A stretch of DNA of 64,000 bases from Virgibacillus_F flavescens (GCF_050574275.1 NZ_CP192260.1:2108001-2172000), one strand, 5' to 3'. Shown: positions 1-8,324, numbered from the stretch's first letter. The notes: generated by a model not told the origin, from the sequence alone. Numbers and translations are program-made.

Positions 1-27
1 ACCTTTTATAAGGTGGTTTTTTTTGCA
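1..27 (+). terminator. Terminator of an upstream gene, cut by the window edge
   Basis: A short hairpin (ACCTT/AAGGT) is followed by GG and eight T residues. The left arm probably continues to the left of the window, so the gene it serves cannot be seen. Confidence 0.5.
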
Positions 28-110
28 GGTAGGAAAGTAAATACTTTCTTATTGAATAAGTGCAACTTAGGCTTTCGACATGAAGGCTAGGCAATAAGCG
101 AAGTTTTCTA
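25..110 (+). repeat. Intergenic ~90-bp repeat, copy 1
   Basis: It shares its layout with 1281-1365 and 2884-2975: a T-rich GCAG start, an imperfect GAAAGTA/TACTTTC hairpin, the core ATAAGTGCAACT, a second GCTTTCG-type arm, and a GAGTTTTCTA-like end (AAGTTTTCTA here). It lies between the upstream terminator and safA. All three copies are intergenic and point the same way. The second hairpin is eroded in this copy. Confidence 0.75.
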
Positions 111-255
111 ACGATTGTTAAATTTTAAATTTCCGGATAATCTCTATAATATTAAGAATTTCTTTTTATAGTTCAACTTTTTCTGGTTTCTTGCATATGT
201 TGTTAAAGAATGGTTAGCCCAGTTAACACAAGTCAAGAGAGGAGATTGAATTAGC

Positions 256-1245
256 TTGAAAATACACGTTGTAAAGAAAGGGGATACATTGTGGGAAATT
301 GCTAAACAACATAATGTTGATTTTAAGCAATTAAAAGAAATGAACTCACAATTGTCAAGCCCTGATATGATTATGCCCGGAATGAAAATTAAAGTACCTA
401 CAAATGCTAAACCTGTAAAAAAAGAGGCGATGAAGGCAGCAGAAAAGGAAAAGGTTAAAACTCCTTATAAAGATATTTCTCCTAAACCATTACCCGTCAT
501 CAAGGAAGATGAAAAACCAATAAAAGAAAAACCAATGATGCCTACAATGCCGACTCAAATGCCAAAAATGCCATCCAATCCGCCAGTATACAATATTCCT
601 ATCAACGACCAAGACACATATCAATTCACTAATATAAATGTTTCTCAGATGGAACAGCCAAAAAAAGAAGTGAAGCATGAAAAAATGAAGCAAATGCCAA
701 TGCAGCATATGCCAATGCAACAAATGCCAATGCAACAAATGCCAATGCAACAAATGCCGATGAAACACCAACATCATATGCCGGTACCGATGTGCTGTTA
801 CCCAATGTATCCAATGCATCCGAATCAAATGCATCCAAATCAAATGCAACCACAGCAAATGCACCCGAATCAAATGCATCCAATGCATCAGATGCACCCG
901 AACCAAATGCACCCCGCGAATATGGGACCAATGCATATGGGGGGACAAAAGCCAATGATGAATAAACATGGAGGATGTGGGTGTTCAGGAGCTTCCCCTC
1001 AGTCTCAAAATCAAATGATGGGTATGTATAATGAAATGCCGGAGATGGATATGCCTATAAAACCAGTCCAACATACTAACGAGAATAAGGATATGAAAAA
1101 TAATTATGGCGGAATGTATAACAAACCGAAGTCATCAAATAATATGAGAAACGGATACGGCAATCCAAATCCTAAACCACCTGGGTTTCAGCCATTCCCT
1201 ATGTCTTCATACAGAGATGATGAGGAAGGTAATAAAAAAGAATAA
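256..1245 (+). CDS. safA: SafA-like LysM spore coat morphogenetic protein
   Basis: 329 residues. An N-terminal LysM domain (residues 3-48, with KKGDTLWEIA and MPGMKIKVP) would bind spore cortex peptidoglycan. The rest is low-complexity and rich in Met, Gln, Pro and His, with tandem MPMQQ units near residues 147-170 and HPNQM units near 190-220, then a short CGCSG stretch and a Gly/Asn-rich tail. SafA family proteins anchor inner-coat assembly, and their C-terminal parts are typically low-complexity. The start is TTG at 256, with AGAGGAG about 12 bases upstream, and places LysM at the very N-terminus as in the family. It stands alone between repeat copies. In Bacillus subtilis safA sits next to NAD biosynthesis genes, and here the next gene is nadE. 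Expression is probably in the mother cell, but no sigma-E promoter was identified with confidence. Confidence 0.85.
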   Translation: MKIHVVKKGDTLWEIAKQHNVDFKQLKEMNSQLSSPDMIMPGMKIKVPTNAKPVKKEAMKAAEKEKVKTPYKDISPKPLPVIKEDEKPIKEKPMMPTMPTQMPKMPSNPPVYNIPINDQDTYQFTNINVSQMEQPKKEVKHEKMKQMPMQHMPMQQMPMQQMPMQQMPMKHQHHMPVPMCCYPMYPMHPNQMHPNQMQPQQMHPNQMHPMHQMHPNQMHPANMGPMHMGGQKPMMNKHGGCGCSGASPQSQNQMMGMYNEMPEMDMPIKPVQHTNENKDMKNNYGGMYNKPKSSNNMRNGYGNPNPKPPGFQPFPMSSYRDDEEGNKKE

Positions 1246-1252
1246 ATGAGAA

Positions 1253-1284
1253 GGGAGACGAATTTGTAATCGTCTCTCTTTTTT
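1253..1284 (+). terminator. safA terminator
   Basis: A 9-bp stem (GGGAGACGA / TCGTCTCTC, one G-U pair) with an 8-base loop is followed by a T run. The T run merges into the start of the next repeat copy. Confidence 0.85.
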
Positions 1285-1365
1285 GCAGATATAACTACTT
1301 TCTTACTGCATAAGTGCAACTGCAGCTTTCGCCAATATGGCTTGGCGATAAACCATGTTTTCTAA
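1281..1365 (+). repeat. Intergenic ~90-bp repeat, copy 2
   Basis: This copy has the core CATAAGTGCAACTGCAGCTT. Its second hairpin is well preserved, with TCGCCAA and TTGGCGA arms, and it ends in TGTTTTCTAAC. It fills the gap between the safA terminator and the nadE promoter region. Confidence 0.75.
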
Positions 1366-1459
1366 CTGCATGACTGCGTATTCAAGTTTTTTAATGTGAT
1401 TTTTTATCGTAAATAATGTTATTATTATACATAAATAATAATCGGATAGGAGTTTTTTT

Positions 1460-2206
1460 ATGGAAGAGACTATTGAACGCATTGTCCAATGGCTGCGTGA
1501 TCAAGTAGAAGAAGCAAAAGTAGATGGCCTGCTGGTAGGGGTCAGTGGAGGGCTTGATTCTGCAGTTGTAGCAAATTTAATTAAACGTGCAGTGCCTGAT
1601 CATTCTCTAGGTGTAATCATGCCTTTAAACAGCAGTCCTGATAGTGTAACACATGCAGAGCAAGTGATAGAAAAGTGTGGTATTGATAAAATTACGATCG
1701 ATTTAACTGAGTCACATTCAGTCATGTATAAACATATACAGGATCAATTAAAACAAAAAGGTGAATGGGTAGAAAAAAATGATCAATTAGCAAATGCTAA
1801 CCTTCGTGCGAGGTTACGAATGAGTGCAGCATACTCATTGGCTACCAACTACAATTATCTCGTAGTAGGGACTGATAATGCCTCTGAATGGTATACAGGA
1901 TATTTCACCAAACATGGTGATGGTGGTGTCGATATTTTACCAATTGTTGAATTCACAAAAAAAGAGGTTCGTGAAATGGCCCGAGTCCTGGGAGTTCCCG
2001 ATGAAGTGGTTAATAAGAAACCAAGTGCTGATCTTTGGGAAGGGCAGACAGATGAGGTCGAAATGGGAACGACGTATGATGTAATTGACGCTTATTTGAA
2101 AGGTGAAGAAATTCCGAATAAAGACAAAGAAATTATTGAGAACATGCACAAACGCACAGAACATAAACGTAAAGCCGCTAATCAATTCCGGTTAGCAGAC
2201 AAGTAG
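1460..2206 (+). CDS. nadE: NH3-dependent NAD+ synthetase
   Basis: 248 residues. The enzyme makes NAD+ from deamido-NAD+, ATP and ammonia through an adenylated intermediate. The PP-loop SGGLDS is at residues 29-34, and the distal active-site region NASEWYTGYFTKHGDGG is near residues 140-156. There is no glutaminase domain, so this is the short ammonia-using form. It is shorter than the roughly 270-residue enzyme of B. subtilis and its motifs look more like the clostridial/thermophile branch, which is an impression that needs a tree. ATG at 1460 is preceded by GATAGGAG. An AT-only inverted repeat (1419-1441) lies just upstream and may overlap the promoter. It is probably monocistronic. Confidence 0.92.
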   Translation: MEETIERIVQWLRDQVEEAKVDGLLVGVSGGLDSAVVANLIKRAVPDHSLGVIMPLNSSPDSVTHAEQVIEKCGIDKITIDLTESHSVMYKHIQDQLKQKGEWVEKNDQLANANLRARLRMSAAYSLATNYNYLVVGTDNASEWYTGYFTKHGDGGVDILPIVEFTKKEVREMARVLGVPDEVVNKKPSADLWEGQTDEVEMGTTYDVIDAYLKGEEIPNKDKEIIENMHKRTEHKRKAANQFRLADK

Positions 2207-2288
2207 TAATTTGCATAAAAATACCTATAATTAACCAGGGTAAAAAACATCTTTTTCAACCATGCTAATGGTTAGGAGGTGTTTTTTT

Positions 2289-2849
2289 ATGAAACTAAAA
2301 ATTCTATTTCTAACGATATTTGTTTTAGTCGCTGGTTGTACGAATGATGGTAAAAACGAATCGGATAATACTACAAGCCCGGAAACGCAACCTTTACATT
2401 ATGAAACTGAAAATGAGCGTAATGCTCGGCTTGGGATTCGTAAAAAGTCACTTGGCGAACAAGGTGGTTATCCACAGACACAACAGCTGGAAATAAATAG
2501 AGGTGATGTTGAGACGGGCAACAACACTGATATTTTTACGAATGAGCAATCAATCCAAATTTCAAACCATTTAAAGAAGCTTCGTGAAATCAAGATGGCG
2601 CAGGTAGCAATATCAGAAGAGAAAGTAATAGTATCCGTAATGCTAAATGAACATAACAACCATGATGTGAACAGAATGATTGAAAATGAAGTTCGAAAAT
2701 TTGAGCCTAATAAAACTATTGTAGTTTATACAGATGATAAGCATTGGGATCGAATGAGTAATCTGAGCGCTCGCCTTAAGCAAGCGAAACTCCCCAATGA
2801 TCTAAAAGATGATATTATGCGTTTATTTAACCCTAATCGCAATAAGTAA
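2289..2849 (+). CDS. YhcN/YlaJ-type sporulation lipoprotein (CoxA-like)
   Basis: 186 residues from ATG 2289, preceded by GGTTAGGAGGTG; upstream in-frame codons are ignored because this start gives a clean signal peptide. The N-terminus MKLKILFLTIFVLVAGC is a lipoprotein signal with lipobox VAGC, so the mature protein should be lipid-anchored at Cys17. A polar linker follows, then an alpha/beta domain (about 95-180) of the YhcN/YlaJ sporulation lipoprotein type. B. subtilis has the related cortex protein gene coxA beside safA, which supports a forespore or spore-cortex role. The exact function is unknown. An AACCAT/ATGGTT hairpin sits directly before the ribosome site and could affect translation. 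Confidence 0.78.
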   Translation: MKLKILFLTIFVLVAGCTNDGKNESDNTTSPETQPLHYETENERNARLGIRKKSLGEQGGYPQTQQLEINRGDVETGNNTDIFTNEQSIQISNHLKKLREIKMAQVAISEEKVIVSVMLNEHNNHDVNRMIENEVRKFEPNKTIVVYTDDKHWDRMSNLSARLKQAKLPNDLKDDIMRLFNPNRNK

Positions 2850-2880
2850 AAAACCTTTGTGTTCAAACAAAGGTTTTTTA
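2850..2880 (+). terminator. Bidirectional terminator after the spore lipoprotein gene
   Basis: An AAAAAACCTTTG / CAAAGGTTTTTT stem with an 8-base loop begins at the stop codon. A and T tracts flank it on both sides. Confidence 0.9.
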
Positions 2881-2883
2881 CTT

Positions 2884-2975
2884 TGGCAGGTAAGAAAGTT
2901 TAAATTCTTACCTGCTGTATAAGTGCAACTAAAGCTATCGACATTAAGACTTCGCGAAACGCCGAGTTTTCTGGA
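2884..2975 (+). repeat. Intergenic ~90-bp repeat, copy 3
   Basis: The first hairpin is perfect in this copy (GCAGGTAAGAA / TTCTTACCTGC). It is followed by TATAAGTGCAACTAAAGCT, a CGCGAAACGCCG segment and GAGTTTTCTGG. A shorter stretch at 3056-3102 (GGCTCCGC to GGAGTTTTCTAAG) may be a degenerate fourth copy ending at the yebC ribosome site. Confidence 0.75.
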
Positions 2976-3117
2976 ATTTTTTTGTTTATACTGACTGGAA
3001 AATTTGATATAGTAAAGGAAGAAATTTCTACACATAAAAAATACCAGTAAAAGAAAGGCTCCGCTATTTATAATCTAATTACGAATGCCGGAGTTTTCTA
3101 AGAGAGGAGAATGTCCG

Positions 3118-3846
3118 ATGGCTGGTCATTCTAAGTGGAAGAATATACAAAAAAGAAAGAATGCACAGGATGCAAAAAAAGGTAAGATTTTTATGCGTCA
3201 TGCTAAAGATATATATACAGCTGCAAAACAAGGTGGAGGAGACGTAGCAACGAATGCTTCTTTACGATTAGCTGTAGAAAAAGCAAAGTCTGATAATATG
3301 CCAAGCGATAATGTCGAGCGTGCTATCAAAAAAGCAACAGGCTCACTTGACGGGGCAAGCTTCGAAGAAATCACATATGAAGGATACGGTCCAGGTGGGG
3401 TTGCTGTAATTGTGCATATCTTAACCGATAATAAAAACCGTACTGCTGCTGAAATACGTCATGCGTTTAAGAAAAGCGGTGGGAACCTGGGTGAGAACGG
3501 AAGTGTATCGTTCATGTTTGATCGCAAAGGCTATATTGTAATCGGAAATGAAGATGGAAAAATCGATGAAGATGAAGTTACTCTGGAAGCGATTGAAGCA
3601 GGAGCAGAAGACATCACTGTCGAGGAAGATGCTTACGAGATCTTTACTGCACCGGAAGACTTTGAAACTGTTCGTAATCATTTAAGTGAATTAAACTTTG
3701 AGATATCTGACGCGGAAGTGACATTAATTCCCCAGACGTATAGTTCTTTACCAGAAGAGGAAGAACAAAAAATGCTTAGTTTAATTGATACGTTAGAAGA
3801 TAATGAAGATGTACAGGATATTCATCATAATTTGGAACTAAGTTAA
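3118..3846 (+). CDS. yebC: YebC/PmpR family protein (YrbC)
   Basis: 242 residues from ATG 3118 (AGAGAGGAG upstream). It begins with MAGHSKWKNIQKRKNAQDAKK, the family signature, and keeps the GYGPGGVAVIV and HAFKKSGGNLGENGSV stretches, so all three YebC domains are present. The family was long annotated as transcriptional regulators. More recent work links YebC-type proteins to rescue of ribosomes stalled on proline-rich sequences. It is cytoplasmic and the call is firm, but which activity applies here is unknown. It is followed by a hairpin before ruvA. Confidence 0.93.
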   Translation: MAGHSKWKNIQKRKNAQDAKKGKIFMRHAKDIYTAAKQGGGDVATNASLRLAVEKAKSDNMPSDNVERAIKKATGSLDGASFEEITYEGYGPGGVAVIVHILTDNKNRTAAEIRHAFKKSGGNLGENGSVSFMFDRKGYIVIGNEDGKIDEDEVTLEAIEAGAEDITVEEDAYEIFTAPEDFETVRNHLSELNFEISDAEVTLIPQTYSSLPEEEEQKMLSLIDTLEDNEDVQDIHHNLELS

Positions 3847-3856
3847 TACTGGATAC

Positions 3857-3892
3857 TGACGATAGAGTGTTCTGTACGCTCTATCGTTAGTT
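3857..3892 (+). terminator. Hairpin between yebC and ruvA, probable terminator
   Basis: An ACGATAGAG / CTCTATCGT stem with a loop of about 10 bases is followed by TAGTTGTGTT, which is only moderately T-rich. No LexA-type operator was recognised between here and ruvA. Confidence 0.55.
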
Positions 3893-3933
3893 GTGTTAAA
3901 ATGGTTATAAGTTGTATTAGAGGAGTAGGATTA

Positions 3934-4533
3934 ATGATTGCTTACATAAAAGGGACCATTACATATATACATGATGATTCTGTCATTGTTGATATACAAG
4001 GGGTTGGATACGAGATTTTATGTGCCAATCCTTTTGTTTTTCAATCAAACGAAGAAACATTAATACATACATATCATCACGTTCGGGAAGATGCCCAGGT
4101 CTTGTATGGCTTTAAAGATCTGGAACAAAAATCGCTATTCACAAAGCTCTTACAAGTATCTGGAATTGGTCCTAAAGGCGCGCTTGCCATTTTAGGGTCG
4201 GTTAATGTCAGTGATTTTGTTGCTGCTGTAGAACGAGAAGATGATAAATACCTGACCAGTTTTCCTGGAGTAGGTAAAAAGACAGCACGGCAGGTAATAC
4301 TGGACTTGAAAGGCAAACTTACATCTATGCTGTCAATTACCAGTGAGACCAATGGGGACAGTGCAGTAAAAGAAGAATCAACTGCAGGCTTATCGGAAGC
4401 ACAGGAAGCGTTGCGTACGTTAGGTTACTCTGAAAAAGAGATTAAAACAGTTATTCCACAGCTGCAAAAGGAAAACCTTTCCAATACGGATGAAATTATT
4501 CGGAAAGCACTAGCGCTTTTAATGAAAAAATAA
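3934..4533 (+). CDS. ruvA: Holliday junction DNA helicase subunit RuvA
   Basis: 199 residues from ATG 3934 (AGAGGAGTAGG upstream). It begins MIAYIKGTITYI, an OB-fold N-terminus. Two helix-hairpin-helix segments follow (ISGIGPKGALAIL near 72-84, FPGVGKKTAR near 108-117), and the RuvB-contacting C-terminal domain is at about 150-199. A RuvA tetramer binds four-way junctions and loads RuvB rings for branch migration. The stop is 12 bases before ruvB, so the two form an operon. B. subtilis has bofC just upstream of ruvA. Here there is no bofC. Confidence 0.97.
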   Translation: MIAYIKGTITYIHDDSVIVDIQGVGYEILCANPFVFQSNEETLIHTYHHVREDAQVLYGFKDLEQKSLFTKLLQVSGIGPKGALAILGSVNVSDFVAAVEREDDKYLTSFPGVGKKTARQVILDLKGKLTSMLSITSETNGDSAVKEESTAGLSEAQEALRTLGYSEKEIKTVIPQLQKENLSNTDEIIRKALALLMKK

Positions 4534-4545
4534 CAAGGGGGGATA

Positions 4546-5547
4546 ATGATGGAGGAACGAATGGTCACAGGAGAATTACATGAAGATGATTCAACTGTCG
4601 AGCTAAGTCTTCGCCCCACGACACTCGCCCAATATATTGGGCAGGATAAAGTTAAGGAAAATCTGCATATCTTTATTCAAGCAGCAAAGATGCGTGAGGA
4701 GCCATTAGATCATGTTCTTTTATATGGACCGCCAGGACTTGGAAAAACAACACTAGCGGCTATAATAGCCAATGAGATGGGTGTGCAGTTTCGTTCTACT
4801 TCCGGACCTGCCATTGAACGTGCTGGGGATTTAGCTGCTATACTGTCTTCACTTGAACCTGGGGATGTTTTATTTATTGATGAGGTACACAGACTACCAA
4901 GATCAGTAGAAGAGGTACTTTACCCTGCGATGGAAGATTTTTTTCTTGATATCGTCATAGGAACTGGTCCGAGTGCGCGATCTGTTCGAATTGATTTACC
5001 GCCATTTACGCTAGTTGGTGCTACAACCAGAGCTGGCTTATTGTCTGCACCACTTAGAGATCGATTCGGTGTACTAAGCAGGCTTGAATATTATGAAACA
5101 AAAGATTTGTGTTCGATTGTCGAACGTACCGCTGATATCTTTCAAACAACAATTACGAAAGAAGCAGCTGCAGAAGTAGCAGGCAGATCAAGGGGGACAC
5201 CAAGAATTGCAAACCGTCTGCTAAAACGGATACGTGATATATCGCAAGTAAAGGGGGAGGATAAGATCAGCCTTTCTACAACAGATCTTGCTTTAGAAAT
5301 GCTTCAAGTCGATGATGTAGGGCTGGACCATATTGATCACAAACTATTAAAAAGTATTATTGATGGCTTTCAAGGTGGTCCAGTAGGACTGGATACCATC
5401 GCAGCAACAATCGGTGAAGAATCACAGACGATTGAAGATGTTTACGAACCTTACTTATTACAAATTGGTTTTATTCAACGGACTCCGCGAGGGCGAGTGG
5501 TTACGCAAAAAGCATATAACCATTTTGGTATTAAGGGGAACGAATAG
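4546..5547 (+). CDS. ruvB: Holliday junction branch-migration motor RuvB
   Basis: 333 residues. Walker A GPPGLGKTT is at 61-69 and Walker B IDEVHRLP at 111-118. The sensor/arginine-finger stretch GATTRAGLLSAPLRDRFG is near residues 162-179 and the C-terminal winged-helix domain contains RTPRGRVVT. RuvB is the hexameric AAA+ ATPase that pumps DNA through the RuvA-junction complex. ATG codons at 4546 and 4549 both fit the AAGGGGGG ribosome site. It is co-transcribed with ruvA and followed 1 base later by a small membrane-protein gene. Confidence 0.97.
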   Translation: MMEERMVTGELHEDDSTVELSLRPTTLAQYIGQDKVKENLHIFIQAAKMREEPLDHVLLYGPPGLGKTTLAAIIANEMGVQFRSTSGPAIERAGDLAAILSSLEPGDVLFIDEVHRLPRSVEEVLYPAMEDFFLDIVIGTGPSARSVRIDLPPFTLVGATTRAGLLSAPLRDRFGVLSRLEYYETKDLCSIVERTADIFQTTITKEAAAEVAGRSRGTPRIANRLLKRIRDISQVKGEDKISLSTTDLALEMLQVDDVGLDHIDHKLLKSIIDGFQGGPVGLDTIAATIGEESQTIEDVYEPYLLQIGFIQRTPRGRVVTQKAYNHFGIKGNE

Positions 5548-5548
5548 A

Positions 5549-5746
5549 ATGAGTATGGGTAAGGTATTTATCGTATTAGGGATTGTTTTCATTATTATTG
5601 GCGTTATTTGGATTGTGTTTGGCAAACTGCCTGGTGATCTTAGTTTTAAAAAAGGTAATTTCACTTTTCACTTTCCAATCATGACTTCCATAGTAGTAAG
5701 TATAATACTATCCGTTCTTTTATTTTTGATCAGTAAAGTAAAGTAA
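5549..5746 (+). CDS. DUF2905-type small membrane protein
   Basis: 65 residues starting one base after the ruvB stop, with AAGGGG inside the ruvB 3' end as ribosome site. The two hydrophobic helices are about residues 4-24 and 44-62. Between them is the conserved GKLPGDLSFKKGNFTFHFP segment that defines this family. Function is unknown. The tight spacing implies translational coupling to ruvB and an inner-membrane location. The position between ruvB and queA recurs in related bacilli. Confidence 0.85.
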   Translation: MSMGKVFIVLGIVFIIIGVIWIVFGKLPGDLSFKKGNFTFHFPIMTSIVVSIILSVLLFLISKVK

Positions 5747-5767
5747 CATACAGAAAGGCGTTGCATC

Positions 5768-6796
5768 ATGGATATAAATGATTATGATTTTGATTTACCA
5801 GATAATTTAATTGCACAAACTCCATTAAAAGACAGAACTTCATCGCGTCTTCTTGTAATGAATCGTGCCTCCAAAAAAATCGAACATCAGCATTTTTCAA
5901 ACATAAAAAATCACCTGAAAAAAGGTGACTGTCTAGTATTAAATGATACGAAAGTTTTACCTGCGCGATTATACGGTATAAAAAAAGATACAGGTGCAAA
6001 AGCAGAAATACTGCTTCTTCACCAGCAGGAAGAGGATTGCTGGGAAGTTCTTGCTAAACCTGCAAAGAAAATAAAGGTTGGTACGGAAATTGTCTTTGGT
6101 GACGGTAAACTTAAAGCCACTTGTCTCGAAACAAAAGAACACGGTGGAAGGATATTACAATTCAGCTATGAAGGTATATTTTATGAAGTGCTAGATGACC
6201 TCGGAGAAATGCCGCTGCCACCGTACATCAAAGAACAGCTTCCTGAGAAGGAACGTTATCAAACGGTTTATGCAAAAGAAGAAGGATCTGCTGCTGCTCC
6301 AACTGCAGGACTCCATTTTACAAACAAGCTACTCGAAGAAATAAAGGAAATGGGCGTTACGATCGCATTTATCACGTTACATGTTGGTCTGGGAACGTTT
6401 CGTCCCGTGAGTGTGGAAAATATTGACGATCACACGATGCACTCCGAGTTTTATAATATGTCAAAAGAAACGGCTGAGACATTAACAAATGTAAAAAAGA
6501 ATAATGGCAGAATTATTTCAGTTGGAACAACCTCAACCCGAACACTTGAAACGATTGCACGGGATAATAACGCTGAATTCACAGCATCAAGTGGGTGGAC
6601 TGATATTTTCATCTATCCACCATACAAATTTCAAGCCATCGATGGTTTAATCACTAACTTCCACTTGCCAAAATCAACTCTAATCATGCTTGTAAGCGCA
6701 TTGGTTGACAGGGAAAGTATCCTGGAGGCATATAATGAGGCTGTAAGAGAGGAATATCGCTTTTTCAGTTTTGGCGATGCGATGTTAATTCTATAA
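5768..6796 (+). CDS. queA: S-adenosylmethionine:tRNA ribosyltransferase-isomerase
   Basis: 342 residues. QueA transfers and isomerises the ribosyl part of AdoMet onto 7-aminomethyl-7-deazaguanine in tRNA, making epoxyqueuosine at wobble position 34. Family stretches seen are DFDLPDNLIAQTPLKDR at the N-terminus, LNDTKVLPARL, AAPTAGLHFT, THVGLGTFRPV-like HVGLGTFRPV, and SLLITNFHLP-like GLITNFHLPKSTL. ATG 5768 follows AAAGGCG. It lies directly upstream of tgt, the preceding step of the same pathway, 17 bases apart. Confidence 0.97.
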   Translation: MDINDYDFDLPDNLIAQTPLKDRTSSRLLVMNRASKKIEHQHFSNIKNHLKKGDCLVLNDTKVLPARLYGIKKDTGAKAEILLLHQQEEDCWEVLAKPAKKIKVGTEIVFGDGKLKATCLETKEHGGRILQFSYEGIFYEVLDDLGEMPLPPYIKEQLPEKERYQTVYAKEEGSAAAPTAGLHFTNKLLEEIKEMGVTIAFITLHVGLGTFRPVSVENIDDHTMHSEFYNMSKETAETLTNVKKNNGRIISVGTTSTRTLETIARDNNAEFTASSGWTDIFIYPPYKFQAIDGLITNFHLPKSTLIMLVSALVDRESILEAYNEAVREEYRFFSFGDAMLIL

Positions 6797-6813
6797 GAGA
6801 AGGAACGAATAAA

Positions 6814-7953
6814 ATGACACCAATCACGTATGAATTAATAAAAACATGTAAACAGACAGGTGCCAGGTTAGGCAAAGTACATACTCCACACGGGTCCTTT
6901 GATACTCCGATGTTCATGCCAGTAGGAACACTCGCTACTGTCAAAACAATGAGTCCGGAAGAGTTAAAAGAAATGGAAGCAAAAATAATTTTATCCAATA
7001 CGTATCATTTATGGCTAAGACCAGGAGAAGACATTATTAAAGAGGCAGGTGGTCTGCATAAATTTATGAACTGGGATAGACCGATACTAACTGATTCAGG
7101 AGGTTTTCAGGTCTTTAGTTTGAGTAAAATTCGGGATATTAAAGAAGAGGGTGTACACTTCAGAAGCCATATAAGTGGTGAAAAATTGTTTCTTTCTCCT
7201 GAAAAAGCAATGAGAATACAAAATGATTTGGGTTCCGATATCATGATGGCATTCGATGAATGTCCACCCTTTCCTGCCAGCCATGAATATATGAAATCTT
7301 CTGTAGAACGAACATCCCGTTGGGCCGAAAGATGTCTAGAAGCGCATGAAAACTCGTCTAATCAAGGTTTGTTTGGTATAATTCAAGGTGGCGAATATGA
7401 AGATCTAAGAAAGCAAAGTGCACAAGATCTTGCTTCACTTGATTTCCCAGGCTACGCCATAGGTGGTTTGTCTGTAGGTGAACCGAAAGATATAATGAAT
7501 CGTATGTTAGAATTCACAACTCCGTTGATGCCTTCTAACAAGCCGCGGTATCTGATGGGTGTTGGTTCACCTGACTCATTGATCGATGGGGCTATTAGAG
7601 GGATAGATATGTTTGATTGTGTCCTTCCTACACGCATTGCACGTAATGGGACATGCATGACATCAAATGGTCGACTTGTCGTTCGTAACGCAAAATTCGC
7701 AAGAGATTTTAATCCAATTGATGAAAATTGTGACTGTCATGTATGCAAAAATTATACAAGAGCGTATATCCGACATTTAATTAAAAGTAATGAAACATTC
7801 GGATTTAGACTTACTACTTATCATAACCTGCATTTTCTGTTAAAATTGATGGAACAAGTACGAACAGCGATAAGCGAGGATCGGCTTGGTGATTTTAAAG
7901 AAGCATTCTTTGAACAATATGGTTTTAATAAACCGAATGCTAAGAACTTTTAG
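6814..7953 (+). CDS. tgt: tRNA-guanine transglycosylase
   Basis: 379 residues. It exchanges G34 of GUN-anticodon tRNAs for preQ1. The substrate pocket DSGGFQVFSL is near residue 93, and the nucleophile region MFDCVLPTRIARNGT is near residue 268. The zinc ligands are CDCHVCKNYTRAYIRHL (about 306-322), which gives the expected three Cys and one His. It is in an operon with queA and yajC. Its stop overlaps an upstream in-frame GTG of yajC, but yajC probably starts later. Confidence 0.98.
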   Translation: MTPITYELIKTCKQTGARLGKVHTPHGSFDTPMFMPVGTLATVKTMSPEELKEMEAKIILSNTYHLWLRPGEDIIKEAGGLHKFMNWDRPILTDSGGFQVFSLSKIRDIKEEGVHFRSHISGEKLFLSPEKAMRIQNDLGSDIMMAFDECPPFPASHEYMKSSVERTSRWAERCLEAHENSSNQGLFGIIQGGEYEDLRKQSAQDLASLDFPGYAIGGLSVGEPKDIMNRMLEFTTPLMPSNKPRYLMGVGSPDSLIDGAIRGIDMFDCVLPTRIARNGTCMTSNGRLVVRNAKFARDFNPIDENCDCHVCKNYTRAYIRHLIKSNETFGFRLTTYHNLHFLLKLMEQVRTAISEDRLGDFKEAFFEQYGFNKPNAKNF

Positions 7954-7970
7954 TGAGAGGGGGGAACAAA

Positions 7971-8240
7971 TTGGACACGTTATATAGTTTACTACCAATA
8001 ATATTGATGTTTGTTATTTTTTACTTCTTGTTAATTCGTCCGCAACAAAAACGTCAAAAGCAAGTAAAGCAAATGCAGTCTGATCTTAAAAAAGGTGATT
8101 CAATCATTACAATAGGTGGGCTACATGCTACGATTCATGCAATCGATGAGTCTTCTGTTATTGTTGTATCTGACGGAGTGAAGTTTACATATGACCGTTC
8201 TGCTATTCGTGAAGTTAGCAATTCACTTGCTGCTGAATAA
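7971..8240 (+). CDS. yajC: Preprotein translocase subunit YajC
   Basis: 89 residues from TTG 7971, which has GAGGGGGG nine bases upstream. An in-frame GTG at 7953 is less likely because it precedes that site. One transmembrane helix (about 5-25) is followed by the family signature IRPQQKRQKQ and a small soluble domain (KKGDSIITIGGLHATI). YajC associates with SecDF at the Sec translocon. It is the last gene of the queA-tgt-yajC operon, and secDF lies 2.6 kb downstream. Confidence 0.95.
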   Translation: MDTLYSLLPIILMFVIFYFLLIRPQQKRQKQVKQMQSDLKKGDSIITIGGLHATIHAIDESSVIVVSDGVKFTYDRSAIREVSNSLAAE

Positions 8241-8324
8241 CAGGCACATAGTAAATTCGAAACGCAAGAAAGTACAGGCAATCAAATGGTTTTTTCACAT
8301 TGCTTGTACTACATATCTACCTGC

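Noticed and set aside
490..969. Long antisense open frames opposite the safA repeats
   Set aside because: They mirror the CAT/TTG-rich complement of the Met-Gln-His repeats, have no ribosome site and encode low-complexity peptides.
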